From Phenylobacterium deserti (GTDB lineage Bacteria > Pseudomonadota > Alphaproteobacteria > Caulobacterales > Caulobacteraceae): a stretch of DNA of 44,130 nucleotides. Under the pieces are notes generated by a model. The model made no database searches and had not been told where the DNA came from. It worked only from the letters and a program-made list of their open reading frames with translations. The stretch is from positions 1-44,130 of the forward strand of contig CALQQB010000035.1 in assembly GCA_943332615.1 (NCBI GenBank). The letters run 5' to 3'. The translations under genes and the position numbers were made by a program. Below, piece after piece: positions 1-8,366 of this stretch. Each line of letters starts with the position of its first letter. Positions within the stretch are counted from its first letter, which is position 1.

Positions 1-70
1 ACTTACCCGGCAACAACGGCGCGATCCGCTCCCACTGCACCTCGCTCAGCTCGTATCGCTTCACAGCCAT
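1..70 (-). CDS. IS5-family transposase, N-terminal 23 residues only (window edge)
   Basis: Reading leftward from an ATG at 68-70, the frame gives 23 residues beginning MAVKRYELSE and containing WERIAPLLPG. This is the typical opening of the DUF4096/IS5-type transposase N-terminal domain, which is rich in the pattern W-x-x-I-x-P-L-L-P. In this family the N-terminal segment precedes a DDE catalytic domain, which would lie outside the window. Nothing shows whether the full transposase is intact. It is the only transposase-like sequence seen in the window. Confidence 0.75.
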   Translation of the reverse strand, partial: MAVKRYELSEVQWERIAPLLPGK

Positions 71-134
71 CACAGACCTCCGCCTAAACGGAGACCTATG
101 AATCACGCATCATGCGATCCGTGAATCCCTGAAT
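1..134 (-). mobile_element. End of an IS5-family insertion sequence, cut by the window edge
   Basis: The first 70 bases encode the N-terminus of an IS5-type transposase reading leftward, so this is the 5' end of an element that continues beyond the window. Between the transposase start and about position 134 there is a short non-coding stretch with TGAATC at 99-104 and again at 122-127, and the small palindrome CGCAT-C-ATGCG at 106-116. These probably belong to the terminal inverted repeat. The exact outer boundary and target duplication cannot be fixed because the other end is not visible. Confidence 0.6.
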
Positions 135-239
135 GTCGATTGGACCTAGCGGTGGCGGGCCCCCAAACTCTTCTGCATGATCTGGAGACAATGGGTCCCC
201 GGGGCGAGCCGGGAGATGACGATCATTTTGGAGGGGTGG

Positions 240-1712
240 GTGAGCATTGTGGCGGTTCGCGCGACCTGGCGAAGCGCCTGCGTGGCGCTCCTGGCGATGC
301 TGGGCGCCCAGGCCGCCACCGCCGAGGTCCTGACCCTGAAGGGCGCTCTGACCGGCGCCGATCACCAGACCTATCGCGAGGTTCCGTTCCGGGTTCCGGC
401 TGGGACCACTGCCGTCACCGTGGACTTCGCCTACACGGGCCAGGACCAGAAGGCGGTGATCGACTTAGGGCTACGCGATCCGCAGCGGTTTCGAGGTTGG
501 AGCGGGGGGAACAAGGCGCGGTTTACGCTGACCGACACCTGGGCGACGCCGTCCTACTTGCCGGGGCCGCTGCCGCCGGGAACATGGAGATTGATCCTGG
601 GCGTGCCCAACCTGCGCAAGGGTGGGAGGGCCGCGTACACGGCGACGGTGACGCTGGACCGCGGCGGGATGTTCCACGGTTTTGCCGCCGCCCCGCTGAG
701 GGCGGGGCCAGGCTGGTATCGCGGCGACCTGCATCTGCACACCGGCCACTCCGACGGCGCCTGCGCGCCGCAGTCCGGCCAGAAGGCGCCCTGCCCCCTG
801 TTCAGGACCCTCGACGCGGCGGCGGCGCGCGGGCTCGATTTCGTGGCGGTCACCGACCACAACACCTCGTCGCATTTCCAGGCGTTGGCCGAGCTGCAGC
901 CCGCCTATGACCGCCTGCTGCTGATCCCCGGCCGTGAGGTGACCACCTTCCAGGGGCACCTGAACGTGCTGGGCATGACCGCGCCACTGGACTTCCAGTT
1001 GGGGTCGCCGCGCGCGCCGACGCTGGATCGCATCCTCGACGAGGCGGAGACCGCGCGCGCCCTGGTCTCGATCAACCATCCGGGCCTGCCCTCTGGCGAG
1101 GTCTGCATGGGTTGTGGCTGGACCGCGGCGACCGACTTCGCCCGCATTCCGGCCATTGAAGCGATCAACGGCGGGGTCTTCGCGGGGCCGTTCTCCGGGC
1201 TGCCGTTCTGGGAGGCGCGGCTGAACGCCGGCCTGCGCGTCACCGGCGTCGGCGGCTCCGACAACCACGACGCCACGCTCGATCCCGCCAGGGCGCCCGC
1301 CGTCGGCCGACCCACCACGGTGGTCCATGCGCGGAGCTTGTCGCAGGACGCCATTCTGGACGCGATCCGCGCCGGGCATGTGTTCGTTGACGTCCTGGGC
1401 ACGCGTGACCGCTTGCTGGACGTGCGCTTCGAGGCGGCCGGACAGGTCGCCGAGATGGGCGACCGGGTCAGCGGTTGGGGCAGCGGGCGGCTGATGGCGC
1501 ACGTGGTCCATGCCGCGGGCGGTCACATCGTGCTGTCTGGCCCCGCGGCGCCCGCAGTCAAGACGGAGCCCCTCGAGGATGACGCGGCTTTCAGCCTGGA
1601 CTTACCCACCGGCGCCCACGGCTGGCTGCGGATCGACGTGGTCGGCCCGGATGGCGGCCTCTGGCTGCTGGGCAACCCGATCTATTTCGAACCCGAGGCG
1701 CCGACCCGATGA
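240..1712 (+). CDS. CehA/McbA-type PHP-domain metallohydrolase, exported
   Basis: This is a PHP-fold metal-dependent hydrolase of the CehA/McbA type; the substrate is unknown. From the GTG at 240 the N-terminus is a signal peptide (hydrophobic run VALLAMLGAQAATA, predicted cleavage before EVLTL), so the enzyme probably acts in the periplasm. The metal-binding PHP motifs are all present: HLH at residues 165-167, TDHN at 204-207, GRE at about 230-232, a following H at 239, NHPG at 278-281 and SDNHD near 339-343. An approximately 135-residue N-terminal beta-rich region precedes the PHP core, as usual in this family. GGAGGGG just upstream favours GTG 240; an ATG at 216 and a GTG at 249 are alternatives. 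The stop overlaps the next gene by four bases, so the two are probably co-transcribed. The IS5-like element lies directly upstream and may have displaced the native promoter. Confidence 0.85.
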   Translation: MSIVAVRATWRSACVALLAMLGAQAATAEVLTLKGALTGADHQTYREVPFRVPAGTTAVTVDFAYTGQDQKAVIDLGLRDPQRFRGWSGGNKARFTLTDTWATPSYLPGPLPPGTWRLILGVPNLRKGGRAAYTATVTLDRGGMFHGFAAAPLRAGPGWYRGDLHLHTGHSDGACAPQSGQKAPCPLFRTLDAAAARGLDFVAVTDHNTSSHFQALAELQPAYDRLLLIPGREVTTFQGHLNVLGMTAPLDFQLGSPRAPTLDRILDEAETARALVSINHPGLPSGEVCMGCGWTAATDFARIPAIEAINGGVFAGPFSGLPFWEARLNAGLRVTGVGGSDNHDATLDPARAPAVGRPTTVVHARSLSQDAILDAIRAGHVFVDVLGTRDRLLDVRFEAAGQVAEMGDRVSGWGSGRLMAHVVHAAGGHIVLSGPAAPAVKTEPLEDDAAFSLDLPTGAHGWLRIDVVGPDGGLWLLGNPIYFEPEAPTR

Positions 1713-2431
1713 TCGACCTGCATTTCAGCCCCACGCCAAACGCCCAGAAGGTCAGCATCGCTCTGGAAGAGCTGGAGTTGCCCTATGCGCTGATCAGCTA
1801 CGACATCTTCGAGGGCGACCAGCACACGGCCGCGTTCGGGCGGATCAATCCGAACCACAAGCTGCCGGCCATCGTCGATCATGACCCCGCTTTTGGAGGC
1901 GGCTCGCACGCGGTCTTTGAGTCCGGGGCCATCCTGCAATACCTCGCCGAGAAGACCGGACGGCTGCTGCCCGCCCACCCGCGCCAGCGCAGCGTCGCGA
2001 TCCAGTGGCTGACCTGGCAGGTCGCGGGGCTGGGCCCGATGGGAGGCCAGGCGGCGCATTTCGTCCGCTACGCCCCGGTGACCATCGACTACGCGGTCCA
2101 GCGCTACGTCAACGAGCTGAACCGCCTGCTGCTGGTGCTGGAACGCCGGCTGGGAGAGGCCGAGTACCTAGCCGGCGACGAATACTCCATCGCCGATATC
2201 GCCATCTGGCCGGGCCGGTCGATGGGCGGCGTGATGGGTATCGACCTCCAGACCCAGTACCCGAACACCTACCGCTGGTTCACGGCGATCGCCGAGCGGC
2301 CAGGCGTGATCCGTGGGCGTTCGGCGGAGCGCGCGGTCCCGGCCAAATACGCCCAGCGCAAGGCCGAGCTCACCGAGGATGAACGCTCCAACCTGTTCGG
2401 CGAGCGGATGCTGAATGCGGTGCGCCTTTAG
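1709..2431 (+). CDS. Glutathione S-transferase family protein (YfcG/Ure2p-like)
   Basis: A 240-residue cytosolic glutathione transferase. Residues 1-85 form the thioredoxin-like N-domain, with the cis-proline segment KLPAIVD at 51-57 and the glutathione gamma-glutamyl contact pair ES at 71-72. The rest is the all-helical C-domain, including the SIADIAIWP helix characteristic of GSTs. Members of this Nu-like/YfcG branch often have disulfide-reductase or peroxidase activity; the substrate here is unknown. The ATG overlaps the stop of the upstream PHP gene (ATGA), indicating translational coupling. The stop codon overlaps by four bases the stop of the convergent histidine kinase gene. Confidence 0.9.
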   Translation: MIDLHFSPTPNAQKVSIALEELELPYALISYDIFEGDQHTAAFGRINPNHKLPAIVDHDPAFGGGSHAVFESGAILQYLAEKTGRLLPAHPRQRSVAIQWLTWQVAGLGPMGGQAAHFVRYAPVTIDYAVQRYVNELNRLLLVLERRLGEAEYLAGDEYSIADIAIWPGRSMGGVMGIDLQTQYPNTYRWFTAIAERPGVIRGRSAERAVPAKYAQRKAELTEDERSNLFGERMLNAVRL

Positions 2432-4917
2432 GCGGCGGCCTCTTCCTCGCTGGATTCGGCGCTCGCCATCGCCGCGATGATCGCCTCGATGAGGGCGTCT
2501 GCGCGGATGGGCTTGGAGAGGTGGGCGTCGGCGCCGGCTTCGTGGCCGGCGCGGACGTGTTCTTCCAGGGCGTTGGCGGTCAGCATGATCACCGGGGTGC
2601 GGGGCAGGCCCTCGGCCTGTTCGCGGGCGCGCAGCTGACGGGTGGCGGAGAGGCCGTCCAACTCGGGCATCTGCATGTCCATCAGCACGACGTCGAACCG
2701 TTCGGCGCGCAGGGCGTCCAGGGCAAGGCGGCCGTTCTCGACGATCACCGGCTCGATGCCGACCGCGCCGAGCACCAGCTGGACGACCTTCTGATTGGTG
2801 GGATGATCCTCGGCCAGCAGGATGCGCGCGTGGGAGATGTCCATCGCCTCCCGCACGTCGTTGAGCATGGCCTCGCCGCCGCCCTCGATCGCTTGCAGGG
2901 GAATGTTGACGGTGAAGGATGAGCCTTCGCCGGGGGTCGAGGCGACATCGACCTCCCCGCCCATCAGCTCGGTCAGCGACCGGCTGATGGCGAGGCCCAA
3001 ACCGGTGCCGCCGAAGCGGCGGGTGGTCGAGGCGTCGGCCTGTTCGAACCGGCGGAAGAGGCGCTGGCGCACCTCCTCGGTGAAGCCGATGCCGGTGTCG
3101 GAGACTGTGAAACAGACGCAGGACCCGCAGGGCTCCACCGTCAGGCTCACGCTGCCGCACTCGGTGAATTTGACCGCGTTAGAGAGCAGGTTCGAGAGCA
3201 CCTGGGTCAGGCGCACGGTGTCGCCGGCGAAGCCGCCGTCCACCTCGGGCGCCACCGACCAGCGGAACGTCAGGCCCTTGGCCTCGGCCGAGGCGCGATG
3301 CAGCTCGGCGATGCGGCGCACCAGGGTGGACATCATGAACTCGTCGCGGATCAACCGGATCTCGCCCGCCTCGATCTTGGAGAAGTCCAGGATGTCGCTC
3401 AGCACGCGCTCGAGCAGGCGGCCGGAGGAGACGATCAGCTCGGCCAACTCACGGCTCTTCGGCGTGACCTGCTCGCGGGCCAGGGTCTCGGAAATGGCGA
3501 TTACGCCGTTCAGCGGGGTGCGCAGCTCATGGCTCATATTGGCCAGGAAGCGGCTCTTTTCGGCATTGGCCTGTTCGAGCTGCGCTGTGCGCTCGGTGAC
3601 GCGGTCCTCTAGCGAGGCCAGCACCGCCTCGGTCTTCTGCCGTTCGGTGCGGAGCGCGCGGGCCAGGACGCCGATCTCATCGTGACGAGCTTCTTCCTGC
3701 GGTGCGCCTTCCGAACGCGCACCAAGCGCCGAGGCGGCCAGCCGCTGAAGGGGCGCAACAATGGTGCGTTTGGCCAGGAGCACCACCGCCAGCGTCTGCA
3801 GCGCCGTGGCCAGGCCGCCCAGCACCAGCACCCAGGAAGCCGACCGCGCCGCCGAAGCCGCTACTGCGGCCTTGGGATAGGTCAGCATCAGATACCAGTC
3901 GGGGCCTGACAGGAGGCCGAACGCCACGATGTGCTGTCCGTCGGGGCTGGTGATCACTCCGCTGGGCCGCCCGTCACGCTTGATGGCGCCGACCAGCGTC
4001 TTCAGACTGAAGCGCTTTTCGTAGTCGGCGACGGTCTTTTCCGAGGCCTTGCCGGGGCCCATGAAGCCCGGATAGGCGATCAGCTCGCCCTTGCCGGTAA
4101 TCAGCAGGGTCGAGGCGCCCGGCAGGGACGTCTTCACGGCGTTGGCCAGGAATCCGGTGAGCTCGATCGAGGAGCCGAAGGCGCCGACGTAGCGGCCATC
4201 GACGTAGGCCGGTGTCAGGCAGCCCGTAGCCAGTCGTTCGCCGGCATTATCCTGGATCAAGCGCTGTAGGTTGGTGCAGCGGGTCTCGCGTCGCGGATCG
4301 TTCCTGGGGCTGGTGAGGGTGCTCAGCTCCTCCTTGGATATATCCAGGTCGGGCGGAGCCTCGTGGCGGTAGAACATCAGGTGATCGGGACGCGTCGGGC
4401 CGTACATCACCAGCCGCGTCGTCGGCGGCACGAAGAAGTAGAAGTTGTCGTAGTCCTTCCGCGCCGCCTGGCCGAAATCGCCCACCAGCTCGAAGCTGGC
4501 CACCAGGGCGCGCAACTGGTCGATCGGAATATGGTCGGCGTCGCCGAGGAAGGCGCCCATGCCGTAGACGTACTCGCTGCCGTCCAGGTGCCCGTCGAAG
4601 TACTTGTCGCGGCTGCGGCGGGTGCCGTCGGGCTGGCGGGGGAAGTATTCGTCCGCCAGCCTGACCGTATCGGCGTCGGATAGCCGGCTCATTCGCCGCG
4701 CCAGCTCCTCGCCGGCCGCCTGGTGCAGGGCGGTGAGGTTTGAGAACCGACGATCGACGTTGGAGGACCGCTCGCGGACATAGTCCTGCAGATAGGCGAT
4801 CTGTCGGTTCGACAGCTCGCGCTGGAACACCAGGAACGTGCCCGCCGTGCCGACAAACGTCAGCAGCAGCGAGATCGCCGCGATGCTGATCAGGAATCTG
4901 CGCGAGAGCGAGGTCAT
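2428..4917 (-). CDS. Hybrid sensor histidine kinase with C-terminal receiver domain
   Basis: An 829-residue inner-membrane hybrid kinase. A transmembrane helix at about 9-31 and a second at about 361-382 flank a roughly 330-residue periplasmic region that looks like a dCache-type sensor. A coiled coil (about 420-455) leads into the HisKA H-box with phospho-acceptor H463 (SHELRTPLN). The ATPase domain has N-box NLLSNAVKF (576-584), G1 DTGIGF (607-612) and G2 GGTGLGLAIS (636-645). The C-terminal receiver (about 697-815) has the acidic pair at ED (703-704), phosphorylation site D747 in VLMDMQMPE and K802. All key residues are intact. No HPt protein or separate response regulator lies next to it, so its output must be elsewhere or through phosphatase/phosphorelay partners. 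The ligand is unknown. No strong ribosome binding site is visible upstream of the ATG. Confidence 0.93.
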   Translation of the reverse strand: MTSLSRRFLISIAAISLLLTFVGTAGTFLVFQRELSNRQIAYLQDYVRERSSNVDRRFSNLTALHQAAGEELARRMSRLSDADTVRLADEYFPRQPDGTRRSRDKYFDGHLDGSEYVYGMGAFLGDADHIPIDQLRALVASFELVGDFGQAARKDYDNFYFFVPPTTRLVMYGPTRPDHLMFYRHEAPPDLDISKEELSTLTSPRNDPRRETRCTNLQRLIQDNAGERLATGCLTPAYVDGRYVGAFGSSIELTGFLANAVKTSLPGASTLLITGKGELIAYPGFMGPGKASEKTVADYEKRFSLKTLVGAIKRDGRPSGVITSPDGQHIVAFGLLSGPDWYLMLTYPKAAVAASAARSASWVLVLGGLATALQTLAVVLLAKRTIVAPLQRLAASALGARSEGAPQEEARHDEIGVLARALRTERQKTEAVLASLEDRVTERTAQLEQANAEKSRFLANMSHELRTPLNGVIAISETLAREQVTPKSRELAELIVSSGRLLERVLSDILDFSKIEAGEIRLIRDEFMMSTLVRRIAELHRASAEAKGLTFRWSVAPEVDGGFAGDTVRLTQVLSNLLSNAVKFTECGSVSLTVEPCGSCVCFTVSDTGIGFTEEVRQRLFRRFEQADASTTRRFGGTGLGLAISRSLTELMGGEVDVASTPGEGSSFTVNIPLQAIEGGGEAMLNDVREAMDISHARILLAEDHPTNQKVVQLVLGAVGIEPVIVENGRLALDALRAERFDVVLMDMQMPELDGLSATRQLRAREQAEGLPRTPVIMLTANALEEHVRAGHEAGADAHLSKPIRADALIEAIIAAMASAESSEEEAAA

Positions 4918-5007
4918 CGTCCGACCGAAAATCCAACTCGGTCGCGAGATTTACCTTGGGGGAGGTTTAGGGGACGTAACCAAGGCGGAGATTCCGCGGG
5001 TGGGAGG

Positions 5008-5433
5008 CTAACGGTCGAACTTGGTGCTGAGCACGATGGCGGAGTTGGTGCGTTCGACGCCCTTGACGCTGCCGATCTCGTCGATGACAGCGTCCATGTC
5101 GGCGACGCCGCCGGCCTCGACGGTGGCGATCATGTCGAAGGGGCCGCTGACGGACTGCAGGCAGCGCACGCCGGGCAGGCGCTTCAGCGCGGCGGTGACG
5201 GCGGCGGCCTGTTTCGGCTCCACGGTCAGCAGGACGAAGGCATGGACGCGGGCGGCCTCGTAGGACGCGGCCAGCTTTACCGAATAGCCGGCGATGGTTC
5301 CGTTGCGCTCCAGCCTGGCCAGCCGGCTCTGCACCGTGGTGCGCGACAGGCCGAGCGCGCGGGCCAGTTCGGCGACAGGTGCGCGGGCGTTTTCGCGGAG
5401 GCGTTCGAGAAGGTGCTCGTCCAGGTCATCCAT
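5008..5433 (-). CDS. Lrp/AsnC family transcriptional regulator
   Basis: A 141-residue Lrp/AsnC protein. The N-terminal helix-turn-helix spans about residues 3-50 (recognition helix around SRTTVQSRLARLE), and the C-terminal RAM effector-binding domain runs from about 65 to 140. The open frame extends 55 codons further upstream, but the extension lacks homology-like content and runs into the divergent promoter region. The ATG at 5431-5433 gives a normal Lrp length. It is transcribed divergently from a saccharopine-dehydrogenase-like gene and an ALDH7-type gene. Lrp-family regulators usually respond to an amino acid and act on the neighbouring catabolic genes, so lysine or a lysine catabolite is the obvious candidate effector (inference). 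Confidence 0.9.
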   Translation of the reverse strand: MDDLDEHLLERLRENARAPVAELARALGLSRTTVQSRLARLERNGTIAGYSVKLAASYEAARVHAFVLLTVEPKQAAAVTAALKRLPGVRCLQSVSGPFDMIATVEAGGVADMDAVIDEIGSVKGVERTNSAIVLSTKFDR

Positions 5434-5554
5434 CGGCGTTCCGCACAATTCTCTCGGCGATCTGTATGATCTAATCCCACATATCGCCGGAGCGCCAATT
5501 GAAAGCGACTCCGGGGCGGAGGATTCTGGGCCGAACGGTCGAGGGGCCCAATCC
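5434..5554. promoter_or_regulatory. Divergent promoter region between the Lrp-type regulator and the lysine-catabolism-like genes
   Basis: This 121-bp gap separates two divergent starts. The half nearer the regulator (about 5448-5480) is clearly more AT-rich than its surroundings and contains a GATCT direct repeat at 9-bp spacing. This is a plausible place for Lrp binding and for both promoters. No convincing -35/-10 pair or canonical Lrp box could be assigned by eye. Confidence 0.35.
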
Positions 5555-6658
5555 ATGCGCAAGGTTGCTGTTATCGGAGCCGGCAAGATCGGCTCCACCG
5601 TCGTCGATCTGCTGGTCGCCTCGGGGAGCTATGAGGCGGTGCTGATCGACCAGGATGCCGGCGCTCTGGCCGAGTACCGAGGCCGGCCACATGTTGCGAC
5701 CGTGGCCATGGCCATCGACGATCCGGAGGCCCTGGCCGCACAGATCGCCGGCGCCTTCGCCGTGGTGAACTGCGCGCCCTATCACCTGACCACCGCCGTC
5801 GCCCGCGCCGCCAAGACGGCGCAAGCCCACTACCTGGACCTCACCGAGGACGTCGCCGCGAGCCGAATCGTCCGCGACTTGGCCGCCGACGCCACCACCG
5901 CCTTCATCCCGCAATGCGGCTTGGCGCCCGGGTTCATCACCATCGCGGCCTGGGACCTTATCAAGCACTTCGATCAACTTCACGACGTGCGCTTGCGAGT
6001 GGGCACCCTGCCGCGCTACCCGTCCAATGCCCTGAATTACAACCTCACCTGGTCCACCGATGGGGTGATCAACGAATACTGCGAGCCCTGCGAGGCTATC
6101 GTCAACGGCGCAAGGCGCGAGACCGCGGCGATGGAGGAGTGTGAGGAATTCGCGCTCGACGGTGTGACCTACGAGGCTTTCAACACCTCCGGCGGGCTGG
6201 GCACGCTGTGCATGACCCTGGAAGGCCAGGTGCGGAACCTGAACTACAAGACCATCCGCTACCCCGGCCATGCGGCCATCATGAAGGCGCTGCTGAACGA
6301 CCTGAACCTGCGCAACCGGCGCGAGGTGCTGAAGGACATCCTGGAGAACTCGGTCCCGGCGACCATGCAGGACGTGGTCATCGTGTTCGTCACGGTGTCG
6401 GGGATGAAGAAGGGTCACCTGATGCAGGAGACCTATGTCAACAAGGTCTTCGCCCAGGAGATCGGCGGGGAGGTGAAGAGCGCCATCCAGATCACCACCG
6501 CCGGCGCAATCTGCGCGGTGCTGGACATGCTGGCGGACGGATCGCTGCCGACCCAGGGGTTCATCCGGCAGGAGGACATCCCGCTGCACGCCTTCTTGGC
6601 CAACCGCTTCGGTCGCTACTACGCCGAACTGGAACCGGCGCGGTTGGCGGCGGAATAG
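5555..6658 (+). CDS. Saccharopine dehydrogenase family protein (lysine 6-dehydrogenase-like)
   Basis: A 367-residue NAD(P)-dependent enzyme. The N-terminal Rossmann motif VAVIGAGKIGS (residues 4-14) is followed by the saccharopine dehydrogenase NADP-binding core and the C-terminal catalytic domain (NLTWSTDGVINEYCEP, GGLGTL). Members of this family include saccharopine dehydrogenase and lysine 6-dehydrogenase, which yield 2-aminoadipate semialdehyde or its cyclic form piperideine-6-carboxylate. The downstream gene encodes an enzyme of the type that oxidises that product, and an Lrp-type regulator is divergent, so a lysine degradation role is well supported by context but not proven. The ATG at 5555 begins directly at the Rossmann strand; the open frame upstream is read through the divergent promoter and is not credible. 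Confidence 0.85.
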   Translation: MRKVAVIGAGKIGSTVVDLLVASGSYEAVLIDQDAGALAEYRGRPHVATVAMAIDDPEALAAQIAGAFAVVNCAPYHLTTAVARAAKTAQAHYLDLTEDVAASRIVRDLAADATTAFIPQCGLAPGFITIAAWDLIKHFDQLHDVRLRVGTLPRYPSNALNYNLTWSTDGVINEYCEPCEAIVNGARRETAAMEECEEFALDGVTYEAFNTSGGLGTLCMTLEGQVRNLNYKTIRYPGHAAIMKALLNDLNLRNRREVLKDILENSVPATMQDVVIVFVTVSGMKKGHLMQETYVNKVFAQEIGGEVKSAIQITTAGAICAVLDMLADGSLPTQGFIRQEDIPLHAFLANRFGRYYAELEPARLAAE

Positions 6659-6714
6659 CGCTCAATGTTCCGCTCATCCCGGCATTCGCCAGGCTGAGCG
6701 GGTATAAAGAAGGG

Positions 6715-8253
6715 ATGACGAGCAGCTTCATGACCGCACAGACCAAGATCACCTCCGCCGCGGCCGAAGCCGCCGACATCCTGAACCGCCTGGGCGTGAG
6801 CGAGCAGCTCTGGACGGGCGGGGCCCGCCGGGTGCGCTCGCCCGTCACCGGCGAGATCATGGCGCACGTCCATGACGCCACCACCGGCGAGGTCGCCGCG
6901 GCGATCGAGGCGGCGCACGCGGCGTTCCTGACCTGGCGCAACGTCCCTGCCCCGCGTCGTGGCGAGCTGGTGCGGCTGTTTGGCGAGGAGCTGCAGGCGG
7001 CCAAGGCCGACCTGGGCGCGCTGGTGACCCTGGAGGTCGGCAAGGTGGTCTCGGAATCCCTGGGCGAGGTCCAGGAGATGATCGACATCTGCGACTATGC
7101 GGTCGGCCTGTCGCGCCAGCTGTTCGGCCTGACCATCGCCACGGAACGCCCCGACCACCGGATGATGGAGACCTGGCACCCGATGGGCGTGGTGGGGATC
7201 ATCTCGGCGTTTAACTTCCCGGTCGCCGTCTGGTCGTGGAACGCGGCTCTGGCCGTCGTCTGTGGCGACGCCTGCGTCTGGAAGCCGTCGGAGAAGACCC
7301 CGCTGACCGCGCTCGCCGTCCAGTCCCTGTTCGACCGCGCCTGTGCTCGGTTCGGCAATGTCCCGGCTGGCCTGTCGTCGGTGGTGATCGGCGGCCGCGA
7401 GGTGGGCGAGGCGCTGGTGGATCACCCGAGAGTCCCGCTCGTCAGCGCCACCGGGTCCACCGCGATGGGCCGGGCCGTCGGGCCCCGGCTGGCGCAACGG
7501 TTCGCGCGCGCGCTGCTGGAACTGGGCGGCAACAACGCCGCCATTGTTACGCCGACCGCCGACCTGGACCTGACCCTGCGCGGCGTCGCCTTCTCCGCCA
7601 TGGGCACGGCGGGCCAGCGCTGCACCACGCTGCGGCGCCTCTTTGTCCAAGAGGGCGTGTACGACGCGTTGCTGCCGCGGCTGAAGGCGGCTTATGGTTC
7701 TGTGAAGGTCGGCGATCCGCGCGAGGCTGGAACCCTGGTCGGCCCGCTGATTGATCAGGCCGGCCTGGCCCTGATGCTGACGGCGCTGGCCGACGCGCGG
7801 GCCGAAGGCGGGCAGGTGCATGGTGGGCAGGCCGTTGCGCTGGCCGACGGCTGCTATGCGCGCCCGGCCCTGGTGGAGATGCCGGGCCAGACCGATGTGG
7901 TCCGCCGCGAGACCTTCGCGCCGATCCTCTACGTCATCAAGTACAGCGACCTGGGCGAGGCCATCGCCCTGCAGAATGACGTGCCCCAGGGCCTGTCGTC
8001 GTCGATCTTCACCAACGACATGCGCGAGGCCGAGCTGTTCATCTCCGCGCGCGGCTCTGACTGCGGCATCGCCAACGTCAATATCGGCCCCTCGGGCGCG
8101 GAGATCGGTGGAGCGTTCGGCGGCGAAAAGGAGACCGGCGGCGGTCGCGAGGCCGGCTCCGACAGCTGGAAAGCCTATATGCGACGGGCGACCAATACGC
8201 TGAACTATGGGAGCACCCTGCCCCTGGCCCAGGGGGTCACGTTCGACGTTTAA
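6715..8253 (+). CDS. ALDH7-type aldehyde dehydrogenase (piperideine-6-carboxylate / aminoadipate semialdehyde dehydrogenase)
   Basis: A 512-residue aldehyde dehydrogenase of the antiquitin (ALDH7) type. Visible features are the NAD-binding segment around FNFPVAVWSWN (166-176), K190 in VWKPSEKTP, general base E269 in LELGGNNAAI and the nucleophile C303 in GQRCTTLRR. The ELGGNNA and GTAGQRCTTLRR forms are typical of the ALDH7 group, which oxidises 2-aminoadipate semialdehyde (in equilibrium with piperideine-6-carboxylate) to 2-aminoadipate. It follows the saccharopine-dehydrogenase-like gene by 56 bp, with no terminator seen, so the two likely form one operon. ATG 6715 has AAGAAGGG very close upstream; ATG 6730 (fifth codon on) is an alternative start. 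Confidence 0.9.
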   Translation: MTSSFMTAQTKITSAAAEAADILNRLGVSEQLWTGGARRVRSPVTGEIMAHVHDATTGEVAAAIEAAHAAFLTWRNVPAPRRGELVRLFGEELQAAKADLGALVTLEVGKVVSESLGEVQEMIDICDYAVGLSRQLFGLTIATERPDHRMMETWHPMGVVGIISAFNFPVAVWSWNAALAVVCGDACVWKPSEKTPLTALAVQSLFDRACARFGNVPAGLSSVVIGGREVGEALVDHPRVPLVSATGSTAMGRAVGPRLAQRFARALLELGGNNAAIVTPTADLDLTLRGVAFSAMGTAGQRCTTLRRLFVQEGVYDALLPRLKAAYGSVKVGDPREAGTLVGPLIDQAGLALMLTALADARAEGGQVHGGQAVALADGCYARPALVEMPGQTDVVRRETFAPILYVIKYSDLGEAIALQNDVPQGLSSSIFTNDMREAELFISARGSDCGIANVNIGPSGAEIGGAFGGEKETGGGREAGSDSWKAYMRRATNTLNYGSTLPLAQGVTFDV

Positions 8254-8366
8254 TGGGGGAACGGGGTCCGCCTCGGAGATTGATCCAAACGGATGTTTGC
8301 TTACGCCGGTCGCGCTTGGCACACTAAGCGCATTCAAGCGTTCGTATTTTTCCGAGAGATCACACA

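Noticed and set aside
6208..6714. Upstream extension of the aldehyde dehydrogenase frame
   Set aside because: It lies out of frame inside the saccharopine-dehydrogenase-like gene and has shadow composition; the enzyme's own start is at 6715 or 6730.
8286..8299. Small inverted repeat CAAAC-GGAT-GTTTG before the MoxR-type ATPase gene
   Set aside because: Five-base arms are too short to call an operator, and no matching regulator is adjacent.
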